Assembly (NCBI GenBank): GCA_964057225.1
Contig: OZ059897.1
Coordinates: 11,780,001-11,844,000 of the forward strand
Direction of reading: 5' to 3'
From: Auanema rhodensis
Taxonomy: Eukaryota > Nematoda > Chromadorea > Rhabditida > Rhabditidae
Length of the DNA: 64,000 bases
Made by a program: the position numbers and the translations under genes. Below are positions 23,224 through 35,600 of the stretch, piece by piece. A model generated the notes under the pieces. That model saw only the letters and a program-made list of their open reading frames with translations, was not told where the DNA came from and searched no databases. Each line of letters begins with the position of its first letter. The first letter of the stretch is position 1.

Positions 23224-23860
23224 CTTTCTAAATAAATTAAATATCACATTTCTTATATATTAAAATAAAAATTAGTAGAAAAGCATTTTTCATGTTTTAA
23301 ACAACAAAGCTAATGTTAACATAGACTAATTATGAATTCATGACCGGCTTGGCCAGAAGGAATTGTTAGGGGTCGAAGGGTACCAGCCCTCCAGAAAGAT
23401 CAATAAACGCTGTTCCATCGTATATACCAGTTTTACGCAAAACGCAAGTCTCTATATTTTATATTATTTTTTTTATATTTACTTGAATTTGTTTTTCATT
23501 TTTGAATACTAAGTTGTGTTTTATCAGTATTTTGAAAAAAAAATAATATGACATAGAAATATCATAGTATACAAACAAATTTTTAATTTTTACAATTGGC
23601 ATATTTAAGTATTAAAATTATAATTGAATCATAAAAATTTTAAAGCCTTTGTTTAGCAATGATTGTTTTCGAGACAAATTACTGAAATGAAATATCAAAG
23701 ATTATAATTGGTCCTGGCGCGGCTAGAGTTTATAATTTAAAGAAATATCTGAATTTATATTATGAAGCAGATTAGCAATGAAAATTGAAATGTGATGCAT
23801 GTACACAACTTATTTATGTCGATATAAAAATTACGCAAATCAAAATTTGTATATTTTAGA
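23224..23860. promoter_or_regulatory. Divergent region between the F-box gene and BRF1, with a GC-richer island
   Basis: 637 nt between divergent starts. Most is AT-rich. A segment at about 23338-23455 is near 50% GC and contains an open minus-strand frame of 26 codons (MEQRLLIFLEGWYPSTPN...). It is otherwise unexplained: an unannotated small exon, a repeat remnant or a non-coding RNA are all possible. Confidence 0.4.
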
Positions 23861-26768
23861 ATGGGTCGTACCTGCCCACATTGTGGATGTTCCGAAATAG
23901 ATGAAGATGCAGCTAGAGGTTTTTTATAAGTAGATATCTAGATTGCTTTATGGTAAATTTTTGAGGTGATGCTACATGTACAGGATGTGGTACAGTTCTG
24001 GAAGAATCTATTGTTGTTTCTGAAAACCAATTCCAAGAAAGGGCAGGTGGAAGTGGTCACACACTTGTCGGTAATAAGTTGAAACTTATAACTCAATAAA
24101 AAAAGACAATGTGAAGGTCAATTTGTATCTATGGATAGAGGTTCATCACATACACTACAAGGTGTTCCGGGGCTTAGTTCTCAGGAATCAAGAGAAGTAA
24201 CATTTCAAAAAGGCAGGAGATTAATTGAGGAGGTAGGTATCCTTGTCATTTAAGTTTTTAAAAATTAACTTAGATAGCAAGTCAATTGCGTATTAATCAG
24301 CATTGCATAGAAACTGCTTACAATTTTTTCAAAATGTGTGTTAGTAGGGGGCTTACAAGAGGGCGAATCAGGTATCTTCAATATTATAACTCTTAGCAAC
24401 AATGCTTTAAGGTCACATGTTGTAGCATCGTGTATGTATATGACATGCCGGTTAGAAAATACTTCACATCTCCTCTTAGATTTCAGCGATGTTACACAGG
24501 TGAGTTATTCTAAACTATGGCTATTTTTTATTTGTTTTACTTTGCAGGTTAATGTTTTTGATCTCGGTAGAACGCTTTCCTTCCTTAGTAGATCTCTTCG
24601 CATTAATTTGCCAACAACCGATCCTTGTTTATATATCATGCGCTTTGCTTGTATGTTAGAATTTGGAGATAAACAGAAAGAGGTATATAATTTTAAAGTT
24701 TTTTTTTATTGTATATGTGTTAGGTTGTGAACCTTGCTACACGTCTAGTTCAAAGAATGAAACGAGATTGGATGTCTACTGGTCGTAGACCGACAGGACT
24801 ATGTGGTGCTGCTTTACTGATTGCTGCTCGGTACAATATTTACTAACACATATATATATATATATTTGTTTTTCTTATTTCAGGGCTTTCAATTTTAATA
24901 GATCTATTCCTGATGTTGTTCGCATTGTTCATATTAGTGAATCTGTTGTTAGAAAACGTTTAGAAGAATTTAGCCAAACTCCCTCAGGTGCACTCACTAT
25001 TGATGAATTTACTACAGTTGACTTGGTAGTTGATTCTGCTTATTCGTAATATAATAATTTTAATTAAGGAGCATGATGAAGATCCTCCGGCCTATCGCGA
25101 TGCGAAAAAGAAAGCCCGCGAGCAACAATTAAAAAATGAAGCTCTACTTGCTGAAAGGGTCGAGAAAGATGTATATACTTCAAATTTGCATTTTTTGTAA
25201 TGTTGTGTTTTTCAGTTACAACCCGTAGAGGAAGAAATCGAAAAAGCTTTAGAAAAGAAACGTAGAGAAAAGTTTAAACATACTCCTTATGCAAAACTTG
25301 TTGCTGGTGGGCTTGGTTTGTTTGAAAATGTTTTTTTTTTGTAAATTTAAATTTGAATTTATAGACGATCCGGATGTTGGTAAAGCAGAAGAACGACTAG
25401 TTAGAAATGATATAATCGATTCTGTATTTGAAGCTGCTGACCAAATAACACCTATCAGGTTTGTGCATATTTTACGTTTCATTGTAGTTAGTTTGAATCA
25501 TTATAGTACGGTTTCTGAATATGCTCAATATCGTCCTACATTAGAATCATTGGGTATCAATTCAACATATCCTGATATAAAATGCAGAACTGAACCAAGT
25601 AGATGTGATATTCCAGAAGGAGAATTAGATCTTGATGGTATAATTATTTTCTTATATCATGTGTGAGAATATGCTTTCAAGATATTGATGACGATGAAAT
25701 AGATACTTATATTCTGAGTTCTGCCGAAGCTTCACTCAAAGAAAAATTTTGGATGAAATGTAATGGTGAGCATTTGAAAGAAATGGAAAGAAGGTAACGC
25801 TAGCTATAAAATTGCGTATTATCATCTTTCCTTAAGAAAGCGGGAACGAGAAGAGCAAGAAGGCAAGGATAAAGAGGGTGGAACGAAAAAACGGCGTCGA
25901 ACCGCTGCTGTTCGAAATCCTGGATTTTATACTCCTGCGAATACAGCAGTAGAAGCAATGGAAAAAATTATTCATGTAAATATTTCTAATTTTTTCAAAA
26001 TTACGTTTTTTTTTAGGAGAAAAAGTTGTCTAACAAAGTAAATTATGATATATTAAAAGAAATTGAGCATACTCCTTTGCCGGGAACAAGTCTTTGTGTT
26101 AAACCAGAGGTAATTCCTTTTTATATTAAAATATGTTTTGATGTATATGTTTCCTTATGTTTCTACTTGCCTGTGGTCAGCTAGAAAATTCTTTATATTA
26201 AAAACTATTGCACGATAAGAGTTATGATTTAAATTGTTTTATTTAGATAACAACTCCTACTCGACCAGCACAGAACAAAAATCCTAATGAGGTAAGAATT
26301 GTATTCAACTCTAATCAAATTATTTATTTTTAAATTTAGGATAATGAAAATATTTCTAAAATGGCAATACAAGGATCTTCGGTTTGTTGCTATAAACTTT
26401 CTCTTAAATTTTTTATTTCCAGAAAGATGCAAAAGATTTGACAAAACGAGAGAAAGAAATACGTAGGAAAAATTGTCAAAGTTCTTCCTTTGGTACCTTA
26501 GACATGGATAAAATTCTTAAAGTGGAGCCGCCTATTGTTCGTTTTTCTACATTGTTTCATCGACTATTAATATTTTTTTAGGAATCAGACACGGGTACTG
26601 AAAGTGAAGATAAGAAGCCTGTCCCCTCACTGACATCTAGGTAAGTGTTCCTTATATATGCGTTTAACGTAGAAATATAATAGGAGTCGATTTGGAAGAT
26701 CTCGGCGACTGGTAAAACCGTCCCCCAATCTTTGTAGAACTCAGTCCGACAAACAAGGACAAGGATAA
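23861..26768 (+). CDS. BRF1: BRF1, TFIIIB subunit for RNA polymerase III
   Basis: TFIIB-related factor that, with TBP and BDP1, recruits RNA polymerase III to tRNA and 5S genes. The protein starts [20 protein letters not shown]; the next exon supplies CTGCG, completing a C2-C2 zinc ribbon. Two cyclin folds follow: the first includes [25 protein letters not shown] and [19 protein letters not shown], the second [20 protein letters not shown] and [20 protein letters not shown]. The C-terminal half carries the TBP-binding homology block: [20 protein letters not shown], then [19 protein letters not shown]. The basic tail ends SDKQGQG. About 20 short introns; the first ends in the unusual acceptor GAG at 23965. 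All domains are intact. Confidence 0.95.
24849..24866. repeat. AT dinucleotide microsatellite
   Basis: Run of alternating AT of about 18 nt in a BRF1 intron. Confidence 0.85.
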
Positions 26769-26994
26769 TTAAAACTCAAGTATTCCGGAGACCTTAGTCA
26801 TTATGAAGAAGGAAGAATGATACACGAGTATAAGTACAACAATTTTATAATAACAGATAAAGATAATTTATAAAAAAAATCTTGGATATTTTAAAAATAT
26901 CTAATTAGTACTACAGAAATTTAAACACTTCTGGCACTAGTAATCTAAGAAATCTTTATAAACTTAACAATAAACAATATTGGCTATATAACTT

Positions 26995-27511
26995 CTACAT
27001 GTATTTATTTGCTAAGGCGAGAACTTTCGAAAATTGTACATTACTGCGCTTGTCCATAAGCTTCAAGGGAATTGGAGCAGTAATACGATTGCCCAAAGGA
27101 TTTCCTTAAAATTGGTAAATCTTGCTATTTTAACACCATTTTCATACCTTCTTCATCCAATAGAACTATATTATTAGAATCTGTTACTGGTACACCATGC
27201 TTTCTATAGTGAACGTGAGTATTAGCACCTACAACAAATGCTTTACGCATTTCTCCCCTGATTGCAACAAGAATCTAAAACAATGAATAATCTAAAATAG
27301 TTTGTCAAAAAAATCAACCTTATCTCCCAATGTAGCATGAGGTAGATGTCTTGAACGCATACCTTGTTTATACACATGAATACAATAAGCCAGTTTACCT
27401 GAAGAATAAATATTTTTGAACAAATTTGATTTCAAAACCTGAAGCATTTGCTTCTTTCCCCATTGCCGAATTATCTACAACCATGCATCTTGTTCTTCGG
27501 TGGATTCCCAT
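26995..27511 (-). CDS. MRPL14: Mitochondrial ribosomal protein uL14m (MRPL14)
   Basis: Large-subunit mitoribosomal protein. The readable chain is MGIHRRTRCMVVDNSAMGKE, GKLAYCIHVYKQGMRS, ATLGDKILVAIRGEMRKAFV, VGANTHVHYRKHGVPV and DSNNIVLLDEEGNPLGNRIT, followed by APIPLKL and a tail ending VLALANKYM. This is the uL14 fold with its signature VDNSA and the NIVLLDEEGNPLGNRI block. I use ATG 27511-27509; a stop lies a short way upstream in frame, so an earlier start would need an unseen 5' exon. The leader is therefore very short for a mitochondrial protein. It lies 110 nt behind the C1orf53-like gene on the same strand, a typical operon spacing, and converges with BRF1. Confidence 0.9.
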
Positions 27512-27621
27512 TGATGGGGCTCTAGTCCGATGTTTAGATAATTCGTACCTTAATTAATGACGATAAACAAATTGAAAAAATTTAATATAATATCTATTTA
27601 TTACAAAATCTAGGAGAACAA

Positions 27622-28268
27622 TTATACATAAAAAGCCCCATTCCAAGCTTTAGACTTTTTAACTTTCGCTGGCGCATTAACCATTTCATAAGGACAATGT
27701 CTACAACCATTCCCACAACATTTCCCTTTATGAAGATGATGAGAAATTGTAAAAACTGAATATTTAGTTTTGGGGTCGATATAAGTAAGTTTCCGTTCTT
27801 CAACGGCCTGCAGATGTTTCATATAAATATCACGTTCTTCACTGGTTAGTTGATTATAATCATCCCAGCACGCAGTTGACTTATTAATTGAATCCTCAAA
27901 CAACACATAATTCGCTATCTTTTCTCCATTTTTATGTTCCACTAGTGCATAAGGCTTCTTCCCAGACCCTTTCGGAGTATAATAAATAGGTAATTTCTCT
28001 TTAAATCGATCTAGTTGAGATTCTGCTGGAGCAGCAACAGCATTTTCACTAAGAGTTGAAACTTTGGTGCAATAGGTGGCAACCCTCCTGAAAACACCAT
28101 TCTCACAAGAAAGAGAAATGGCGCAATATGAAAAAAAGGAATAATCACTCACTCTGGTTGAGGATACCATCTTCCTGAAGCGTAACATTTGCTGATTTTC
28201 TCCAAACCATTTGAAACTTTTAACACATTTGGTGAAAGCGAACTTTTAGCCCAAGATAAAATATTCAT
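27622..28268 (-). CDS. C1orf53-like mitochondrial protein with CCGxxCRHCPY motif (DUF5522)
   Basis: Two exons. The first, from ATG 28268-28266, encodes MNILSWAKSSLSPNVLKVSN, a basic, Ser-rich leader; a donor GTGAGTGATT and an acceptor TTTTCAG then join it to RVATYCTKVSTLSENAVAAP. The C-terminal part has YIDPKTKYSVFTISHHLHKG directly followed by KCCGNGCRHCPYE, the cysteine cluster defining the C1orf53/DUF5522 family, and ends SKAWNGAFYV. Four cysteines plus a histidine in 13 residues suggest metal binding. The family has no firmly established biochemical role that I know of. About 190 residues. The arrangement, divergent from NDUFB5 and followed by MRPL14, supports a mitochondrial function. 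Confidence 0.8.
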
Positions 28269-28663
28269 ACTTCTGAAACAATATTTTATTAATTTCAATT
28301 AAATATTATGATAGTTTACTAAGTATAAGTATTTAGAATTGAGATTTCGGGGGAAAATGCTGAATACGCTAATAAGACGCAAATTCGGTGCAATGGAAAT
28401 AGCTGCTTAAATGTGGCATTTGTGTCAGCAATTATATTTTCTAAAAAATAGTGTTGAATTTTATCATAAGTATATGTATGGTTTTGAAGGCGAAAATGTG
28501 TTCGATGTTTTTTGTTTTTATTTTAATTAGAAAATGCTGACAGTTTTTTCTGAATGTCACGCACTAATGTTTTGAAAATGTATTGTTAACGATGAACAAT
28601 CTTTCTTTGACTTACGAACCGTTTTGTTTATTATTATTAACGTAACTTACAGGTGATTTAGCT
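28269..28663. promoter_or_regulatory. Bidirectional promoter region: C1orf53-like/MRPL14 versus NDUFB5/VPS13D
   Basis: 395 nt separate two divergent transcription units that both begin with a mitochondrial gene. A likely trans-splice acceptor for NDUFB5 lies just before its ATG (TTACAG at 28647-28652). No coding sequence was seen. Confidence 0.5.
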
Positions 28664-29350
28664 ATGACCCTCAGCAAAATCGCTGTTGTGGCAAAATGCG
28701 GCAAGCCACTGCTTAATGCCAAGCAGTTTGTGATGCCTGCTATCCGCCAGTCTCATGCTCACCTCTTCCGTAAAAGACCTGGGCAGCTTATTGTTAACCG
28801 TATCAAGGTTTTTTTTTATTTTCCCTGTATAATTATACTGTGCGTTTCTCCCAGGACGTCTGTCATTTCTATTTCATTGGAATTGGCTTCTTACCTGTTC
28901 TTCTTTGCGTTGCTTATAACCATATTGTTCACGGACCTTGCGAGTTGAAGGATTACCCAGAAGATGTATGTTTTTGAAAAACCTGATAACTAATATTCAA
29001 TAACAGGGTACTGTACCCCATCATTGGCAATTCGAAAGAACACCTATCCGTCAGTGGTGGGCTAAGCATTTTGGAGTTTCTGACGTAGAGCATCACGAAA
29101 GAAACTTGGCATATTATGAGAAGCAAGCTACTCTTGCCCATTGGAGGTATAAATCATTAGAGCATCTATATTGATAATTTCTCTATTTTTTAGACAAATT
29201 GAACAACGAGTTAAGCATTTGGAAGGTGAGAGATGGGATTATAAGGCTTGGAGCTATCAGCCTGTTTCTTCTACTTGGGTAGATTATGGAAGATGGCACG
29301 CTCTTAGAATGAGAGATCAATATGAACAACACGGACACTACGCTCAATAA
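28664..29350 (+). CDS. NDUFB5: NDUFB5 (SGDH), accessory subunit of mitochondrial complex I
   Basis: Membrane-arm accessory subunit of NADH:ubiquinone oxidoreductase. The start MTLSKIAVVAKCGKPLLNAK (ATG 28664) gives a basic presequence. One membrane helix follows: DVCHFYFIGIGFLPVLLCVA. The conserved intermembrane-space block then reads DYPEDGTVPHHWQFERTPIR and QWWAKHFGVSDVEHHERNLA, equivalent to the P-E-G-x-V-P-x-H-W-E-Y-Y-x-H-P-I-x-R-W-I pattern of animal NDUFB5. The C-terminal helix is AHWRQIEQRVKHLEGERWDY; the protein ends YEQHGHYAQ. Three introns of 40-50 nt. It starts the plus-strand series NDUFB5, VPS13D-like, PET117, FAXC. Confidence 0.92.
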
Positions 29351-29693
29351 ATATATAAGGTGTGATGCTAAATTTGTGTTTTTATCAAGTTTTAAATCTT
29401 TCAGATCCGTTGGTCGATATGATTTCAAATGTGTCTTAGGATTCGCCCACTTTTTATAGTCTTACTTAGATGTCTTGATTGAGCTATATTGTATTGAATA
29501 TAAACCATAGATGTGTTGAATGTTTCTATTATCTCGTTTTTTCGATTCTTATTCTTCACATTGTTGATAGTTACAATATTTTGTTAAAAATGAAATTTAG
29601 ATGTGTGCTGTGTTTTAAATTTGTTGATTAGTTATCAGGTGAGTAGATAAATAAAGTTTCCTTGTTATTCATCCTCTATAGACATGCTGGAGA
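29351..29693 (+). other. Spacer between NDUFB5 and the VPS13 gene
   Basis: 343 nt, AT-rich, between two same-strand genes. It probably holds the NDUFB5 3' UTR; the ATAAATAAAG at 29649-29656 is polyadenylation-like and lies just before the VPS13 start, as in some operon junctions. No coding sequence. Confidence 0.4.
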
Positions 29694-32600
29694 ACCTGGT
29701 TGCCTGGGTTTTGAACAATTATATTGGCGAATATCTGGAGAATCTTAACACGGATCAACTCTCCGTGGCATTTCTCTCAGGTATTAGAATATTATTTCTA
29801 ATAACGTAAAATATTATCTCAGGGCAAGTTGAATTAGAAAATGTTCCACTTAAGAAAACAGCCCTTCGGATGCTTGATTTACCGTTAGAGGTTAAATCGG
29901 GATTACTGGGGAAGCTAACTCTTACGGTTCCTATTACGCATATTAGAAGTGAACCGTGGACATTGAAGGTTTTAATTAATGACGTAAAGGAAAAAAACTT
30001 GAGTTTTAGTTGAGTGATGTGTTGATTGTTGTTGGACCATTACCGCCTAGCAGGAGGTACGATGTAGAAGTTGTTGAACAAGTTCAACAGCAAAAGAAGG
30101 AGCAAATGCTCGAAGAATTGGAAACGAGGCACAAGGTTTGGTTTATTTTTATTATCATTATTCAATTTCTAAACAGTCTGATCTACTGTCTGCTATGCGG
30201 AAAAGTTCCCCACCCTCCCAAGATTCTTGGTGGGGAGCTTCGTTAGTTTCTACCGTGCTCAATAACATTCAGGTTTAAATAAATCTTCAGCTATTCATAA
30301 TTTTCTCTTTAGTTAATTTTGAATAATGTACATATCAGATATGAAGATAATTTAACTTTATTGGGAAATAGATCCTTTTCTTGTGGTATCCGTATTCAGA
30401 AGATGACCATGCAAACAACCAACTCAAAATGGGTATATCATATTCTGTTATTGCTAATAAATATATTCAATCTTGTAGAAACCTGGATTCGTGGAACCAC
30501 AGGATGGTTTGAATGTGTTCAAAAAACTAGAACTAAGCGGGTTTAGCATATATTGGAATTCAGATGAAACGGTATCTGGTAAAGATTACACGCCTAAGGA
30601 GCTTAGAGTTAGTTTTAAAGTTTTGATCATTTTTAGGAAATCTATGTTTAGGATCTGTTAGCCCCAGAAACTCACTCGAACTCGTTTATTATTCATCCGT
30701 GTAGCTTAGAATTATTAATGGAAAGGAACACTAGTAAATTTCCTTTGAAAGGATCCCAGCCCAGGTTTAAATTTTTCTTGAGCCCGAACAAGCTTACCTG
30801 CGAATTAACAAGAAGGCAAATGTCGGAATTACGTGCATTAAATAGGTATTTTTCATTATCACACGAAACGAATAGAAAGTCTAAGCAATAAAACTCATTT
30901 AGAGAGTGGGCTAGGTTCGAACGGGCTCGACAACATAGAAAGTGGAGACCTCTTTCTACTGTTAGCCAAAGGTATTCATAAGTGAAAACATTAATAGAAT
31001 ATATTTTCTGTTTCCAGTACACGAGAATGGTGGTTATTTGCCTATGGGCGAGTTGTTGATGAAAGCAGGAAATCGCAATCTAGGAGAACTTGGCATTTCG
31101 CATTAACAAGAGCACGTCATCTTAATGCTTATTGTAGAGCATATCGTCGACGTTTACTCGGTTTAATACATAATCCTGATGCATCGTAAGAAATAATAGT
31201 TAACATGGTATTTCGAGCATTATTTAGCGATTCGGTGGCAGATCCTGGAGCTCACAGTTCGTCGACTACACCTGCAGGGGTTTCTCTAGAAGATAGAACA
31301 ATAATGAAACAAATTGAGCGGGACTCACAATATACGTATCATGTAACTGAAATAAAATTTACATTTATATAATATTATTCAATTAGGAACTTCAATTATT
31401 CCGTGAAACTGTTTTCCGTCGTCTTCAGAAGGAATTAGAAATGGAATACAGTACTGGATCAAACGAAGAACCATTTGAGACCTTAAATACTCCAGTTGAC
31501 GAAGTACTGAAGATGAAAATATTTAATTCAAAATTTTAATTTTTTTTCTAAGACACTTACAAATCCTGTAGAAACAATGAAAGATGAAGGAAAAGGATTA
31601 TACGGTTGGATAACGAGTTTTTTCTCCGCTGAAGATAGTAGTATGATTACTCCTCTGTGACTTGATATATTAACATTATTCAGACAACGTAAATGACGAT
31701 CGAATTCCAGATTTTGCAAAAATCGATTTGAGTGATCTCAAAAATTTGCCTAAATCATTTAGCTTGAAAGAAATGGAAGATGAAATTCTCGATGTTCTTC
31801 ATGAAACATGGGATGATTCTACATTGCTAAGACGAGATGGTTTATTAGCAGAAATCGCTCTACGATTAGATCAGATAACTTTACGATTTATTGACTCTAA
31901 CGTAATTATTTACAATTTTGTATTGGATAATAATTAGTTATTTAGACAATTCTTGGAGTGGAGCAAAGACGTGTTCTAGCAATGGATCTCACTAAAGTAT
32001 CATCTAGAGTTGAATTAAGTCCAAGACAATCATCGCTATCTGTACAATTGTCCGTTGGAGACATGAGTATACAAAGACTGAGAACGGGCCACGGACCTCC
32101 ATCAGTATTTTCTCGTATTGTTATTTATCACTGCTTATAGTTTCAGAGACGGTCAGATGGGGGAATTGACGAGACGTTGATGTATTCTCTTGCGGAAACA
32201 ACTAAGATCCTTTTAGCAATCGGAAGAAAAAATTCGGATGAATCGTTACAGAATGATCCAATTTTCAGGTTTGGCTTTTTCTATTATTATATTTATAATA
32301 TATTATAGAATGCATTACCGTCGGTCTTCACCACGCGTGATAGTACGACATGTAATAGAGGGTAGCTTTAAACCCATATCAGTTATGTATGAAGAAAATG
32401 CTATGGCTGGATTATCAACATTATTTGCGGATGATCAATTAATGTTCAAATCAGTGAGAATCGATTTTAAAACATAGAACTTAGTCTTTTGCTCAGGATG
32501 GTCATTGGGATGTAAACCAAGAAACATATTCAACTGAATCTCATATATTAGTTAATATTCTCATACCCGACGTTAGTTTTAATGCATTAGCAACTAAAAT

Positions 32601-35600
32601 GATATTTATTCAAGGTGACAATGGAACTTAGGCATAGTGGTTGGCTAAATAAAGGCCTACCTGAATGGGAAGTTGGAGAACCATTGGTTTGTATGAACAT
32701 TACTGATATTTTATTCGGAGTAAGCAGTAAAGAACTTCATATGAGTCAAGTTAGTTAACCTTTAGAAGCATTTAATGTTCCTTGATCTATGCGTTTTTTA
32801 ATTTTACATTTCTAGTTAAAAATAGATATTGGTCATTTCGAATGTAATGATTTGATGCACAAATCTTCATATCCTCTCATGGTCTCCGGAAAGACTCTTA
32901 AAAAACAATCTGTAACTCCTCTATATGTTATGTTATTCTTTATATAATTAATTAAAGGAACCGTTGTCCAGCTCTTGTCCAAACTTAGTTCAACTAGCTA
33001 AGACCGATTTAGGAACTACTTCGTCGTTGCCAACATCTACTTTTCTAGATAGTAATTTATTATATAATATGATATGAATATATTCTGGACCTTTTTAGAG
33101 TTACCAGGACTTGGTCACAATCGAAGAAAAATTAGCGCTATCGAGTCCCGTCATCGTGAAATTCAAGTATTATTAACTCTGGTTGATAGTCGGCATCGGC
33201 AATTTGAAACGAAATACAAAGTATGCATATTTCAATTTATATATTGAATTATTTTATTTAGACTAATTGCAATGTTGAAGTTATGATGAATGATCTCAGC
33301 ATGGGTATGAACAGAAGTACACTAACTGCTTTAATGGATCTTGCCGGCTTCTTAGGTTCCGAAGAGAGCAAGCAAAATAATTGCCCAGACGGTATAATAA
33401 TGTTTGTAATTATAGTAATTTGTGTTATAACATATTCAGAATTAACAGAACCGTCTCAACCATATACTATAGGATGTGGATTCAGATCTAAAGTTCTTAT
33501 AATGAATATGTGTTATCCAGATAATAATACTCAATTAGGCAATATTATTTTACAAAATCCAGAGTTTCTTACTATGGTATTACAGAATTGTTATCTGTGC
33601 TTGCTTATTAATACCATTATTAAGATAAAACTGAACGAGCCTCAAGAAACTATATCTGTCGATATAACTATGGAGGGTATGAAGATAGATGATCGTACTC
33701 CAGATTACAGTGAAATATATGAAGAACGGTTAATATTCCAAAGCCATCGACCAATACCTGATCTTATGGAAATTCACATTGTTAAGTATGAACTTCTGAA
33801 CATTTATTTTTCTTATAGCATTGATCTTCTAGATATCTTGGCGAAAATCCAAACAGAGAATGCGACGTTAATTTGAATTTTATCGTTCCTGAATCAATGA
33901 ACTTATTTTATGTTCATACTCATCGGTTTTTCTGTGGGTTAATGGACTTTTGGATGCAGTTCTTCGAGCTTCAAGATCAAGTAGCTAAAAGCAAAAAAGA
34001 GCGCGTTATTGAAGGTGGTCGATCTAAAGTTCTTCTCGATGTTCTTGTTAAATCACCTACTGTCATAATTCTGCCGATGAATCAGTGTAGTGATCAGGTA
34101 AATATACTTGTTCCATCGAATTTCATCCATTTGTATCAGGTTTTAATATTGGAGTCAACTGGAATTAATTTCAACAATACATTAAAAAGATTTCATACTT
34201 TAGAGGAAGTTTTCCAATCCAATTTTGTTGAAACTGATTATGGCTTTGGTTAGTTTTAATCATTTAAAAAAAATTTCAATCGTTACCAATTTTAGATAGC
34301 AGTGTTGACTGTTTATTAGACTGTGGTACTATTGTTTTGAAAAATTTGTCAGCTTTTGAAGGACTTCATCATGATCTATCAACCAAAAGGCCAGATACGG
34401 TAAACAAACTAAATATATATTGTAAAATAAAATTAATAATTTTGTTCCCATAGTAAATTTAGCAAGGATATTGTGAAAATAGTTTAATTTTGCTTTCAGA
34501 ATGCAAGAGTAATCGGTCAACATTTCTTTACTAAATGTGACTATTATGCTTCTTTTGAAAACGTTTTTGACAAAAAGTTTGATTTAACTTTTGATGTATA
34601 TCGGAATTTAGACGGAACGTTTTCTCATAATGGTATTTTTATTTTGATGAAATATCATATGTGAATACTACTATTACAGCTCCTGATTTAACTGTTATAA
34701 CAAGTATTACAAATTTAATTTGGAATATGACAACTGATTTTTATGTTTTGTTCAGAGGTATGCCTTAAGTTTTACGCTATGTTTTTCTATGTTTGCTAAT
34801 GCAGGCGTTCTGGAGAAGAATTTTGGTGATCCTTTAATAACAGTTCCGGAAACAGTTCCGATGGAAATCCTACAGAAACCTGAACATGGATGTGTATGTC
34901 TCATTCTTACCTCTACTATTACCGTTCTTCTTTAGGAACTGGGTTCTGATTTCAAATATGCTACTCTTTCGTTTAGGATGTTATTTAATAATGTGACGTT
35001 AGAATTGAAAGTAATCTACTTTTTTTACTTTACGAGACGAAATATATCATCTTAAGGTTCCGAATCCAGCTCGACCTACGGGACTTTTATTCGGCAAATG
35101 TTTCCGAGATTTCGGGAGAATGGAATTATGTAGTGCTCAAATATCTTTTGATGTTTTCATCGATGGGCAAAGCGAGCTTGATCTTATATGTGAAAGTACC
35201 AAACTTATTGACACACGAGCTGGTTATTCTTAATTAGTTATGTCTTGATTAAATTTTTTATTACAGTTCAACAAGGAAATGGAGAAAGAAACCTTTTTCC
35301 TGTTATTCTCCAGCCACGAGAAAACACTGGATGTTCCGGACAGTTAGTTCAGAATATGGATATTCTTTTACATTTTCACATTTTTAGAAAAGGATTAATG
35401 TCAGAAGCTCATTTAATGATGAAGAAAGATGAACCCCCTATTGTAACATTAGTATTAATGAATGCTAGAGTTCTTTTACTTTCTGATTGGCTTAATGATG
35501 CTAAAGACTTTGCTCTTTTGGCTTCTGATTTTGTTCCGAAATGTAATTTATGGAAAGAGATCTACATTAATCTTATGTTTTATAGATTACGACGATGCTT

